Source of the DNA: Streptosporangium saharense
GTDB taxonomy: Bacteria; Actinomycetota; Actinomycetes; Streptosporangiales; Streptosporangiaceae
Reading direction: 5' to 3'
Assembly: GCF_014203715.1 (NCBI RefSeq)
Contig: NZ_JACHJP010000002.1
Coordinates: 1,364,001-1,428,000 of the forward strand
Length of the DNA: 64,000 nucleotides
Positions 56,385-63,756 of this stretch are shown one piece after another. The notes under the pieces were generated by a model. That model saw only the letters and a program-made list of their open reading frames with translations, had not been told where the DNA came from and searched no databases. How positions within the stretch are numbered: position 1 is the stretch's first letter; each line of letters begins with the position of its first letter. A program made the translations under genes and the position numbers.

Positions 56385-57383
56385 ATGGAATTCCGTCACC
56401 TCGGCCGTAGCGGCCTCAAGGTCAGTGAGATCAGCTACGGCAACTGGATCACCCATGGCTCCCAGGTCGAGGAGGACGCCGCGAAGGAGTGTGTGCGGGC
56501 GGCTCTCGACGAGGGGATCACCACCTTCGACACCGCGGACGTCTACGCGGGCACCAGGGCCGAGGAGGTGCTCGGCCGGGCGCTGAAGGGGGTGCGCCGC
56601 GAGTCCCTGGAGATCTTCACCAAGGTCTACTGGCCGACCGGGAGCGGCCCCAACGACCGTGGCCTGTCGCGCAAGCACATCACCGAGTCGATCAACGGCT
56701 CACTGCGCCGCCTGCAGACCGACTACGTGGACCTCTACCAGGCCCACCGCTACGACCACGAGACCCCGCTTGAGGAGACCCTCAAGACCTTCGACGATCT
56801 CGTACGGCAGGGCAAGGTCCTCTACGTCGGCGTCAGCGAGTGGACCGCGGACCAGATCTCCAGGGCGCTGCGGATCGCCGACGAGATGGGCTTCGACCGC
56901 CTGGTGTCCAACCAGCCGCAGTACTCGATGCTGTGGCGGGTCATCGAGGCCGAGGTCGTCCCGCTGTGCGAGAAGGAGGGCCTCGGACAGATCGTCTGGT
57001 CCCCGATCGCCCAGGGCGTGCTCACCGGCAAGTATCTCCCGGGTCAGCCCCCGCCCGCCGGGTCCAGGGCGACCGACCCGACCGGGGGCGGCTTCATCTC
57101 CCGGATGATGGACGACGACCTGCTCACCAGGGTGCAGCAGCTCAAGCCTGTCGCCGCCGACCTCGGCCTGACCATGGCCCAGCTCGCGGTCGCGTGGGTG
57201 CTGCAGAACCAGAACGTGTCCTCGGCGATCATCGGCGCGACCAGGCCCGAGCAGGTCCGCGACAACGTCGGGGCCTCCGGGGTGAAGCTGGGCGAGGACG
57301 TGCTCGCCAGGATCGACGAGATCATCGGCGCCGTGGCGGAGAAGGACCCCGCCAAGACCGTCAGCCCGGAGAGGCGTCCCTAG
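56385..57383 (+). CDS. Aldo/keto reductase (Kv-beta-like subgroup)
   Basis: The 332-residue TIM-barrel oxidoreductase has the catalytic Asp/Tyr pair in TFDTADVYAG, Lys in IFTKVYWP and His in LYQAHRYD. A C-terminal NADPH-binding stretch (SPIAQGVLTGKYLPGQ, SAIIGATRPEQVRDNV) follows. The closest family pattern is the voltage-gated potassium channel beta-subunit / YghZ-like group. The carbonyl substrate is unknown. It is a single leaderless gene ended by a strong terminator. Confidence 0.88.
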   Translation: MEFRHLGRSGLKVSEISYGNWITHGSQVEEDAAKECVRAALDEGITTFDTADVYAGTRAEEVLGRALKGVRRESLEIFTKVYWPTGSGPNDRGLSRKHITESINGSLRRLQTDYVDLYQAHRYDHETPLEETLKTFDDLVRQGKVLYVGVSEWTADQISRALRIADEMGFDRLVSNQPQYSMLWRVIEAEVVPLCEKEGLGQIVWSPIAQGVLTGKYLPGQPPPAGSRATDPTGGGFISRMMDDDLLTRVQQLKPVAADLGLTMAQLAVAWVLQNQNVSSAIIGATRPEQVRDNVGASGVKLGEDVLARIDEIIGAVAEKDPAKTVSPERRP

Positions 57384-57390
57384 TCTCCTC

Positions 57391-57427
57391 CCCTCCCGTG
57401 GCCCCGGTCGACGGGGCCACGGGAGGG
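57391..57427. terminator. Strong bidirectional hairpin terminator
   Basis: A perfect 16-bp stem (CCCTCCCGTGGCCCCG / CGGGGCCACGGGAGGG) has a 5-nt loop between two convergent genes, 7 nt from each stop. Confidence 0.85.
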
Positions 57428-57433
57428 GGTGGC

Positions 57434-57640
57434 TCACTCGGGGCGCAGCGGCATGTTCGCGTACTCGACCCGGCCGTCCTCAAGCAGCGTGACGCTCTCG
57501 ACACCCGCGTCGAACAGCTCGCGCCAGCTCTCACCGAGCCACGACTCCGCGTCCGCCTGGCTGGGGAACGCGTCGGACGGCGTGACTCCCTCGGTCACCT
57601 CGCCGCCGTTCGCGTCTTCGTAACGCCAGTGCCACGTCAT
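57434..57640 (-). CDS. Small conserved acidic protein
   Basis: The 68-residue protein starts MTWHWRYEDANG and has an acidic, Trp-rich sequence with predicted beta strands and a helix (SQADAESWLGESWRELFDAG). AAGGAG lies 9 nt upstream of the ATG. Two tandem copies of TTCTCACGAG (57653-57672) precede it. I recall no function; it looks like a conserved actinobacterial hypothetical protein. Confidence 0.7.
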   Translation of the reverse strand: MTWHWRYEDANGGEVTEGVTPSDAFPSQADAESWLGESWRELFDAGVESVTLLEDGRVEYANMPLRPE

Positions 57641-57652
57641 GCCATGCGCTCC

Positions 57653-57672
57653 TTCTCACGAGTTCTCACGAG
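57653..57672. repeat. Tandem duplication of TTCTCACGAG
   Basis: Two identical 10-nt units lie back to back between the small-protein gene and the cobU-like gene, 13 nt before the minus-strand start. They could be an operator or simple slippage. Confidence 0.6.
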
Positions 57673-57739
57673 TCCGGCGATCTTTTTCTGACGGTTCAGC
57701 GAACCCTACATCGCCCGAGGCCGCCCCGGGGGTCGGCCG

Positions 57740-57745
57740 TACGCT
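57740..57745 (+). promoter_or_regulatory. -10 box of the cobU-like gene
   Basis: TACGCT ends 7 nt before the GTG at 57753. No cobalamin riboswitch is seen upstream. Confidence 0.5.
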
Positions 57746-57752
57746 GGGGGCC

Positions 57753-58787
57753 GTGAAGGTCCTGTTCTCCGGTACGGCGGGCACCGAGGGATGGCCGGTT
57801 CCCGGCTGCGGATGCGCCTCCTGCTCGCGTCTCTCCCCCGGCCACCGGCGCCCCGCCGAGATCGTCCTGGATGGGACGGTACGGCTCCCGCACGACCTGT
57901 CCGGCTCCCTCCCCCCGGGGCTCCAGGTCGCGGCGGACCCCGGCGGCCTGCTGCTCACCTCCCCCGGCGGCCACCGTGTCCTGTACGCCGTCCGGCCCCA
58001 CGTCCGCTCCGTCGAGGGGCCGAGGGGGCGGGCATGTGACCTGGTGCTGGTGGACGTGCTCGACCGGCCCGAGTTGCTCGGCGGGCTGCGGCGCCGGGGC
58101 CTGGTCACGGAGGGGACCCACGTGGTCGCGGCGCATCTCGACCACCGGGTGTCCTCGGAGACGGAGCTGGCCAGGCGGGCGCTGCTGTGGGGGGTGCGGG
58201 CCGTACCCGACGGGACCGTCCTCGACCTGGACGGGCCCGCGCCCGCTCCCGGGCCGCCTCCCCGGCGGACACTGCTGCTCGGCGGGTCCCGCTCGGGCAA
58301 GTCGGCCGAGGCGGAGCTGAGGCTAGCGGCCGAGCCGGAGGTCCGTTACGTGGCGACCGGCCCCCGGGGTGACGGGGACGACGAGTGGGCACGCAGGGTC
58401 AGGACGCACCGGGAGCGCAGGCCCGCCCACTGGGAGACGGTCGAGAGCACCGACCTGGCCGGGTTGCTGCGCGGTTCGCGGGCGCCGCTGCTGGTCGACG
58501 GGCTCGGCACCTGGGTCGCGGCGGTCTTCGACGAGTGCGACGCCTGGTCCGGCGACGGGGGCGGGGAGGCGGTCGAGGCGCGGTTCGCGGAGGTGGTCGA
58601 GGCCTGGCGGCAGGTCGGCTGCCGGGTGGTCGCGGTCTCCGACGAGGTCGGGCTCGGCGTGGTGCCCGCGACGGCGAGCGGCAGGATGTTCCGCGACGCC
58701 CTCGGTTCGCTGAACCGGCGTCTGGCCGCCGAGTCCGAGGACGTCACCCTGGTCGTCGCGGGCCGTCCGATGTCCCTTCCCCTGTAG
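57753..58787 (+). CDS. cobU: CobU-like cobinamide kinase/guanylyltransferase with MBL-like N-terminus
   Basis: The 344-residue protein has a CobU/CobP domain from about residue 175: P-loop G177-G-S-R-S-G-K-S, ATGPRGDGDDEWARRVRTHRERRPAHWETVE, LVDGLGTWVA and SDEVGLGVVP. It phosphorylates adenosylcobinamide and transfers GMP. The first ~170 residues (VLFSGTAGTEGWPVPGCGCASC..., HVVAAHLDH) resemble the start of metallo-beta-lactamase-fold PhnP/PqqB-type proteins but lack HxHxDH. GTG at 57753; cobS follows 18 nt downstream. Confidence 0.87.
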   Translation: MKVLFSGTAGTEGWPVPGCGCASCSRLSPGHRRPAEIVLDGTVRLPHDLSGSLPPGLQVAADPGGLLLTSPGGHRVLYAVRPHVRSVEGPRGRACDLVLVDVLDRPELLGGLRRRGLVTEGTHVVAAHLDHRVSSETELARRALLWGVRAVPDGTVLDLDGPAPAPGPPPRRTLLLGGSRSGKSAEAELRLAAEPEVRYVATGPRGDGDDEWARRVRTHRERRPAHWETVESTDLAGLLRGSRAPLLVDGLGTWVAAVFDECDAWSGDGGGEAVEARFAEVVEAWRQVGCRVVAVSDEVGLGVVPATASGRMFRDALGSLNRRLAAESEDVTLVVAGRPMSLPL

Positions 58788-58805
58788 GACCCCGTAGGAG
58801 AGACC

Positions 58806-59585
58806 GTGTCCGCTGATCCACCGCCCGGGGAGCGGCGTTCGACGTTCGCCGACGGCCTGCGTCTGGCGGCCGGGACGCTGAGCGTGTTCCCCGTCAGGCC
58901 CGGGGTCGTCGATCGCCGGACCGGAGGGATCGCGATGACGGTAGCGCCCCTGGCCGGGGCGCTGCTCGGCGGTGCCTGCGCGGCCGTGCTCGCGGTTGCG
59001 CTGTGGCTCGGCCTGGCTCCCCCGCTCGCGGCGGCGCTGGCCGTGGCGGCCCTGGCGCTGTTCACCAGGGGGCTGCACCTGGACGGGCTGGCCGACCTGG
59101 CCGACGGTCTTGGCAGCGCCAAACCCGCCGAACAGGCCCTCGAAATCATGAAAAAGTCGGATATCGGGCCGTTCGGGGTGGTGACGCTGATCCTCACCCT
59201 GCTGGTCCAGGTGACGGCGCTGGCGCAGGTCACCGCCTCGGGGACGGGCCCCGCCGCGCTGGTGGTCGCGTGCGCGACGGGCAGGCTCGCCCTCACCTGG
59301 GCCTGCCGTGCCGGGGTGCCCGCCGCCCGCCCCGGCGGTCTCGGCAGCCTGGTCGCGGGCACCGTACGGCCCGGCCCCGCGCTCGCCGTGACGGCGCTGA
59401 CGCTCCTGGGGGCCGCCCTGGCCGGGCCACGGGCCGTGCTGGCCGTCCCGGTGGGCCTGCTGGCGGCCTGGGCGCTGCGGCGGCGGGCCGTACGGCGGCT
59501 CGGTGGCGTCACCGGGGACGTGCTCGGCGCGCTCGTCGAGACCGCGACCGCCGTGGCCCTCGTGGTGTGCGCGACGGGCGGCTGA
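58806..59585 (+). CDS. cobS: Adenosylcobinamide-GDP ribazoletransferase
   Basis: The 259-residue membrane enzyme has several helices and the family signature TRGLHLDGLADLADGLG (about 79-95), followed by IMKKSDIGPFGVVTL, which binds substrate and metal. It joins adenosylcobinamide-GDP with alpha-ribazole in the last steps of cobalamin synthesis. GTG at 58806 has TAGGAG upstream. It forms an operon with the cobU-like gene. It ends close to the convergent CPBP gene. In M. tuberculosis cobS lies near pepB likewise. Confidence 0.94.
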   Translation: MSADPPPGERRSTFADGLRLAAGTLSVFPVRPGVVDRRTGGIAMTVAPLAGALLGGACAAVLAVALWLGLAPPLAAALAVAALALFTRGLHLDGLADLADGLGSAKPAEQALEIMKKSDIGPFGVVTLILTLLVQVTALAQVTASGTGPAALVVACATGRLALTWACRAGVPAARPGGLGSLVAGTVRPGPALAVTALTLLGAALAGPRAVLAVPVGLLAAWALRRRAVRRLGGVTGDVLGALVETATAVALVVCATGG

Positions 59586-59588
59586 CGT

Positions 59589-60512
59589 TCAGCCCTCCGC
59601 GGGTACGGCGGGCCGTACCGGGGCGCGGGTGAACAGCAGGAGGGAGAGCACGGCCAGCAGTGCCGAGCCGACCAGGCCGGTGGCCCCGGCGACCACCAGG
59701 CTCGGCGGGTGCGCGGCGTCGGCGACGAGCAGGATCAGCCCTCCCGAGGCGTTCAGGGCGCCGTGGCCCACGACGGCGGGCCAGACGCTTCCCGAGCGCA
59801 GGCGCAGCCAGCCGAGCAGGGCGCCGAAGGCGACGCAGAACACCACGAAGAAGGGGGCCGCCCAGGCGCCCAGCTCGGGGTAGTTGTAGCCGCGCAGGGT
59901 GAGCGGGGCATGCCAGGCCCCCCAGATCACCCCGGAGACCAGGACCGCCCGCCAGGTGCCGAGCGGCATCAGCCTCGGCAGCAGCCATCCCCGCCAGCCC
60001 CACTCCTCGCCGAAGGCCGGGATGGAGTTGACCAGCGGCGCGACGAGAACCGCCAGGGCGAGCTGGACCACGACCACCGGCCCGAGCGACGACGGCACGG
60101 GCCGTCCCTGGGACGTCTGCTCCAGGGTCTGCCGGAACAGGCTGAACCCGTCGAGGTCGAGGCCGAACAGCCCGAGGGCCGCGCTGAGCGCGATCGCCGC
60201 GGCCACGAACAGCGGCACGCCGAACCACGCGAGCGCGAAGAGGGCGACCGTACGGCCCGGCCGCTCCCCCAGCGTCAGGCCCGTGCGCCCGGCCCACTCA
60301 CGCCAGGTGGTACCCGGCTCGCCGCGGCGCCTGCCGTACAGCCAGACGGCCAGGACGCCGAGCGCGGGGGTGAACATCATCACGGCGGCGGTCACCACCA
60401 CCGGCGCGGAGCCGAGGGGGGAACCGTTCAGCCAGATCGGCAGGGCGAACAGCCAGGACAGGCCGAACGCGACGATCAGGAACAACCACAGGTCCGTGGA
60501 ACGACGGGACAT
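59589..60512 (-). CDS. CPBP-family intramembrane glutamic protease
   Basis: The 307-residue membrane protein has about eight helices. The ABI/CPBP motif is E169-E170-W-G-W-R-G-W, with further catalytic His in VIWGAWHAPL and VVGHGALN. Family members cleave in the membrane or have lost activity. It follows the DUF1648 gene and is likely part of the GntR-DUF1648-CPBP operon. AAGGTGG precedes the ATG. Substrate unknown. Confidence 0.9.
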   Translation of the reverse strand: MSRRSTDLWLFLIVAFGLSWLFALPIWLNGSPLGSAPVVVTAAVMMFTPALGVLAVWLYGRRRGEPGTTWREWAGRTGLTLGERPGRTVALFALAWFGVPLFVAAAIALSAALGLFGLDLDGFSLFRQTLEQTSQGRPVPSSLGPVVVVQLALAVLVAPLVNSIPAFGEEWGWRGWLLPRLMPLGTWRAVLVSGVIWGAWHAPLTLRGYNYPELGAWAAPFFVVFCVAFGALLGWLRLRSGSVWPAVVGHGALNASGGLILLVADAAHPPSLVVAGATGLVGSALLAVLSLLLFTRAPVRPAVPAEG

Positions 60513-60558
60513 GACACCACCTTCTTGGAGGACTTCGCGGGAGGACGGGTCCCGGGGG

Positions 60559-61536
60559 TCAGTGGGCGGCCTCGGCGACGTAGGCGTTCAGCAGGGCGGC
60601 GCCGTTGCCCGCGTCGTCCACGGAGACCGCGAACTCGCCCCCGGTGACGCGCCGGATGACCAGGCACTCGCCGCCGCGCAGCATGAACGTGACCCGGCCC
60701 GCGCCGGGCACGCCCCGGACACCCCAGCCGCCGACCTCGGTCGGGCTGCGCGTCTCGACCCAGGCGGACTCGATCCTGTCGATCGGCGTACGGCGCGCGA
60801 GCCCGCCGAACAGGCCGAAGCCGACGCGCAGGCCGTTCTCGTCGACGCGGACCCGGGTCGAGCAGGTGGCCAGCCCGACCAGCGTCGCCAGGGCCAGCGC
60901 GCCGAGGAGGGTCAGGGCGGAGCCCTCCAGGACGCCCGTCACGGCGAGCACCGCGCAGACCAGGGCGCCCGCCAGGGACGCCAGGGACAGCCCGAGCAGC
61001 CAGCCGTTGCTCGCGCGGCTCACCCAGACCGCGCGCCGCCCCGCGCGCAGCCGTACGGTCGGCAGGGCGGCCGGGTCACGGTGCGGGTCGGGGGCTCCCC
61101 TGCCGAGGAACCCCGCCAGCACACCGACCGCGAGCGCGGCGAGGGACACCGCGATCGCCTGCCAGACGGGCAGCCCGGCCTGCCGCCAGTCGGCGGCGTC
61201 GAGGTTGGCCGCGACGGTCGTGCCCTGCATCCCGACGGCCAGTACGGCCCAGCCGAACAGGAAGCCGGTCCAGCTCGCGCGTCCGAGCCGGGTGGCGAGC
61301 GCGGGTCCCCGCAGGGCGAGGACGGTCAGGACGATCCAGGCCACCCCCCACAGGGCCAGACCGGCCCACAGGGCGGTGGTGAAGGACATGTGCCCGTTGG
61401 GGGTGCCCGCGCCGTTCCAGTGGGTGGCGAGCGGGTCGGGCAGGCGGTCCCGCAGGGCGAGCGGAATGCCGGCGACGGCGGCGGTGACGAGGACGCCTCC
61501 GCCGAGGGCGAGGACGGCACGACCCTTGGAGGTCAT
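60559..61536 (-). CDS. DUF1648-like membrane protein
   Basis: The 325-residue protein has an N-terminal DUF1648-like segment (LPDPLATHWNGAGTPNGHMS, about 33-51) and several transmembrane helices. A C-terminal soluble part (about 225-325) contains RVRVDENGLRVGFG and RIESAWVETRSP, like a membrane-bound PH-like module. ATG at 61536 is supported by AAGGAGG. It lies 41 nt after the GntR regulator and may be its target. Function unknown. Confidence 0.78.
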   Translation of the reverse strand: MTSKGRAVLALGGGVLVTAAVAGIPLALRDRLPDPLATHWNGAGTPNGHMSFTTALWAGLALWGVAWIVLTVLALRGPALATRLGRASWTGFLFGWAVLAVGMQGTTVAANLDAADWRQAGLPVWQAIAVSLAALAVGVLAGFLGRGAPDPHRDPAALPTVRLRAGRRAVWVSRASNGWLLGLSLASLAGALVCAVLAVTGVLEGSALTLLGALALATLVGLATCSTRVRVDENGLRVGFGLFGGLARRTPIDRIESAWVETRSPTEVGGWGVRGVPGAGRVTFMLRGGECLVIRRVTGGEFAVSVDDAGNGAALLNAYVAEAAH

Positions 61537-61577
61537 CGCGCCTCCTTCCGTTGAGGGGGAGCCGTGGAGCGGGGAGG

Positions 61578-61925
61578 TCACGTCAGCTCCCTGATGATGT
61601 GGATCACTTCTTCCGGGCCGTAGCCGTACCGGTCGGCCTCGGCGAGCAGTTCGCGCGCCGCCTCCGCCAGCACGGCCCTGGCGTCGGGTCTGCTGAGCAC
61701 GCTGACCCCGCGTCCCCTGCGGAACTCGAGCAGCCCCTCGTCCCGCAGCTCGCGCAGCGCGCGCAGCACGGTGTTGGCGTTGATGCCCAGCGCGTCGGCC
61801 AGGTCCCGCGCGGGCGGCAGCCGGTCGCCAGGGCGGTAGGAGCCGTCCGCGATGGCGCGGCGGATCGCTCCCGCGACCTGGTCGTGCAACGGCCGCGGAT
61901 CGTTCAGGTCCAGAGAGAGCAACAT
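61578..61925 (-). CDS. GntR-family (YtrA-type) regulator
   Basis: The 115-residue regulator has an N-terminal winged helix (PLHDQVAGAIRRAIADGSYRPGDRLPPARDLADALGINANTVLRALRELRDEGLLEFRRGRG, seen in order) and only a short helical tail. This is the YtrA subfamily, whose members usually repress transport-type operons. It starts leaderlessly at 61925. A perfect palindrome, 61939-61965, overlaps its promoter. It probably represses itself, the DUF1648 gene and the CPBP gene. Confidence 0.9.
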   Translation of the reverse strand: MLLSLDLNDPRPLHDQVAGAIRRAIADGSYRPGDRLPPARDLADALGINANTVLRALRELRDEGLLEFRRGRGVSVLSRPDARAVLAEAARELLAEADRYGYGPEEVIHIIRELT

Positions 61926-61938
61926 AGTGATAGTGACA

Positions 61939-61965
61939 CTAGCACCATCACTCAGATGGTGCTAG
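61939..61965. promoter_or_regulatory. GntR palindromic operator
   Basis: A perfect 27-nt inverted repeat, CTAGCACCATC-N5-GATGGTGCTAG, lies 14 nt before the regulator start. It is the likely autoregulatory operator. Confidence 0.75.
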
Positions 61966-61983
61966 TTCAAGTAGCTTCATCGT

Positions 61984-62011
61984 GGGTTCGGCCAATTCAT
62001 AGGACGAACCC
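61984..62011. promoter_or_regulatory. Inverted repeat upstream of pepA
   Basis: GGGTTCG and CGAACCC are separated by 14 nt between the GntR gene and pepA. It could be an operator or a chance repeat. Confidence 0.35.
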
Positions 62012-62039
62012 TCGTTTATGCGTACGGCCCAAGCACGGC

Positions 62040-62045
62040 TAGCAT
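62040..62045 (+). promoter_or_regulatory. -10 box of leaderless pepA
   Basis: TAGCAT ends 7 nt before the GTG at 62053; no ribosome-binding site is present. Confidence 0.55.
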
Positions 62046-62052
62046 CGGGCGC

Positions 62053-63546
62053 GTGACCACTGTGCGGGTGAATTCAACTGACAACGTCGTCTCGTTCGAA
62101 ACCGATGCGCTGGTCGTCGGCGTCCATCCCGGCGAGGACGGTCCCCGTCTCGCTCCCGGCGCCGAAGGACTGGACGATGCACTGAACGGCAAGCTGGCCG
62201 CGACCCTCGGCGCCGTAGGCGTCAAGGGCAGACCGGGCGAGATCGCCAAGGTCCCCACCTTCGGCGCGCTCGCCGCCCCGCTCCTGGTGGTCGTCGGTCT
62301 CGGTGACGCCCCCGGCTCCGGCGCGGACTACGACCCCGAGACCCTGCGCCGCGCGGCGGGCTCCGCCGTACGCGCGCTCGCGGGCACGGCCCGGGTCGCG
62401 CTCGCCCTGCCCTCCGCCGACGCCTCGCGGGTGGGCGCCCTCGCCCTAGGCGGCCTGCTCGGCGCCTACTCCTTCACCAAGTACCGCACCAACGGCGAGC
62501 AGCCCGCCCCGGTCGACGAGCTGACCCTGCTGAGCGGCGCCGAGGGCGCCCAGGCCGCGGTCGAGCGCGCCGTCACCGTCTCGGAGTCGGTCTCCCTCGT
62601 GCGCGACCTGGTCAACACCCCGCCCTCCGACCTGTGGCCCGCCCGCTTCGCCGAGATCGCCGAGGAGACCGGCACCGCGGCCGGTCTCTCCGTCGAGGTG
62701 CTGGACGAGACGGCCCTCAAGGAGGGCGGCTACGGCGGCATCGTGGCCGTCGGCCAGGGCTCGGCCAACCCGCCGCGCCTCGTCCGCCTCGCCTACAGCC
62801 ACCCCGAGGCCGCCAAGACTGTCGCGTTCGTCGGCAAGGGCATCACCTTCGACTCCGGCGGCCTCTCGCTCAAGCCGTCGGCCTCGATGGACTGGATGAA
62901 GTCGGACATGGGCGGCGCGGGCGCGGTCTTCGGCGCGCTCGTCGCCATCGCCAAGCTGGGTCTGAAGGTCAACGCGGTCGGCTACCTCTGCCTCGCGGAG
63001 AACATGCCGAGCGGCACCGCCCAGCGTCCCTCCGACGTGTTCACCAGCTTCGCGGGCAAGACCGTCGAGGTGCTCGACACCGACGCCGAGGGCCGCCTGG
63101 TCCTGATCGACGGCATCGCCAGGGCCGCGCAGGACTCCCCCGACGTGATCGTGGACATCGCCACCCTCACCGGCGCGCAGATCGTCGCGCTCGGCTGGCG
63201 CACCGCCGGGGTCATGTCCAACGACGACGCACTGCGCGCCGAGGTCGTCGAGGTCGCCGGTGAGCAGGGCGAGGGCGCCTGGGGCATGCCCCTGCCCGAG
63301 GAGCTCCGCAAGGGCCTCGACTCCCCCGTCGCCGACATCGCCAACCTGCACCCCGAGCGCTGGGGCGGCATGCTGACCGCGGCGATCTTCCTCCGGGAGT
63401 TCGTGCCTGACGGCGTCCGCTGGGCCCACATCGACATGGCGGGCCCGGCCTTCAACAAGGGCGAGGCGCACGGTTACACCCCCAGGGGTGGCACCGGCGC
63501 GATCACCCGCACCCTGCTCGGTCTCGCGGAGCGCTACGCGGGCTAG
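62053..63546 (+). CDS. pepA: Leucyl aminopeptidase (M17)
   Basis: The 497-residue enzyme has an N-terminal domain and the catalytic C-terminal domain: VGKGITFDSGGLSLKPS (metal ligands Lys, Asp), MGGAGAV, and DTDAEGRLVLIDG, the family's metal-binding motif. It removes N-terminal residues from peptides, using two metal ions in a hexamer. It is probably cytoplasmic. The GTG start lies 7 nt after TAGCAT. The lpd gene follows after a terminator. Mycobacterial PepB (Rv2213) has the same neighbourhood. Confidence 0.96.
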   Translation: MTTVRVNSTDNVVSFETDALVVGVHPGEDGPRLAPGAEGLDDALNGKLAATLGAVGVKGRPGEIAKVPTFGALAAPLLVVVGLGDAPGSGADYDPETLRRAAGSAVRALAGTARVALALPSADASRVGALALGGLLGAYSFTKYRTNGEQPAPVDELTLLSGAEGAQAAVERAVTVSESVSLVRDLVNTPPSDLWPARFAEIAEETGTAAGLSVEVLDETALKEGGYGGIVAVGQGSANPPRLVRLAYSHPEAAKTVAFVGKGITFDSGGLSLKPSASMDWMKSDMGGAGAVFGALVAIAKLGLKVNAVGYLCLAENMPSGTAQRPSDVFTSFAGKTVEVLDTDAEGRLVLIDGIARAAQDSPDVIVDIATLTGAQIVALGWRTAGVMSNDDALRAEVVEVAGEQGEGAWGMPLPEELRKGLDSPVADIANLHPERWGGMLTAAIFLREFVPDGVRWAHIDMAGPAFNKGEAHGYTPRGGTGAITRTLLGLAERYAG

Positions 63547-63665
63547 CCCGTGCGGGACACGAGCGGCACAGACAGATGAAAAGATGCGGTTGCCGAGGTC
63601 AGGCCACGGGCGAGAGAGCCGACGGCGGGCATCGGCACGGCGGCGAACCGAGGGCCCAGGGACAC

Positions 63666-63695
63666 GGCCGCGGACACGAACGGGTGTCCGCGGCC
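63666..63695 (+). terminator. Hairpin terminator between pepA and lpd
   Basis: A perfect 12-bp stem (GGCCGCGGACAC / GTGTCCGCGGCC) has a 6-nt loop, 119 nt after the pepA stop and 61 nt before the lpd start. The intervening 119 nt hold nothing recognisable. Confidence 0.72.
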
Positions 63696-63756
63696 CCCTG
63701 GGCACGGAGCGGGCGCGACCGCGACACGGTACTTCGATCCGACAAGGAGCTTTCCT

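Noticed and set aside
57640-57752. Cobalamin riboswitch before the cobU-like gene
   Set aside because: The gap is only about 110 nt and lacks a recognisable B12-box; only a tandem 10-nt repeat and a -10 box are present.
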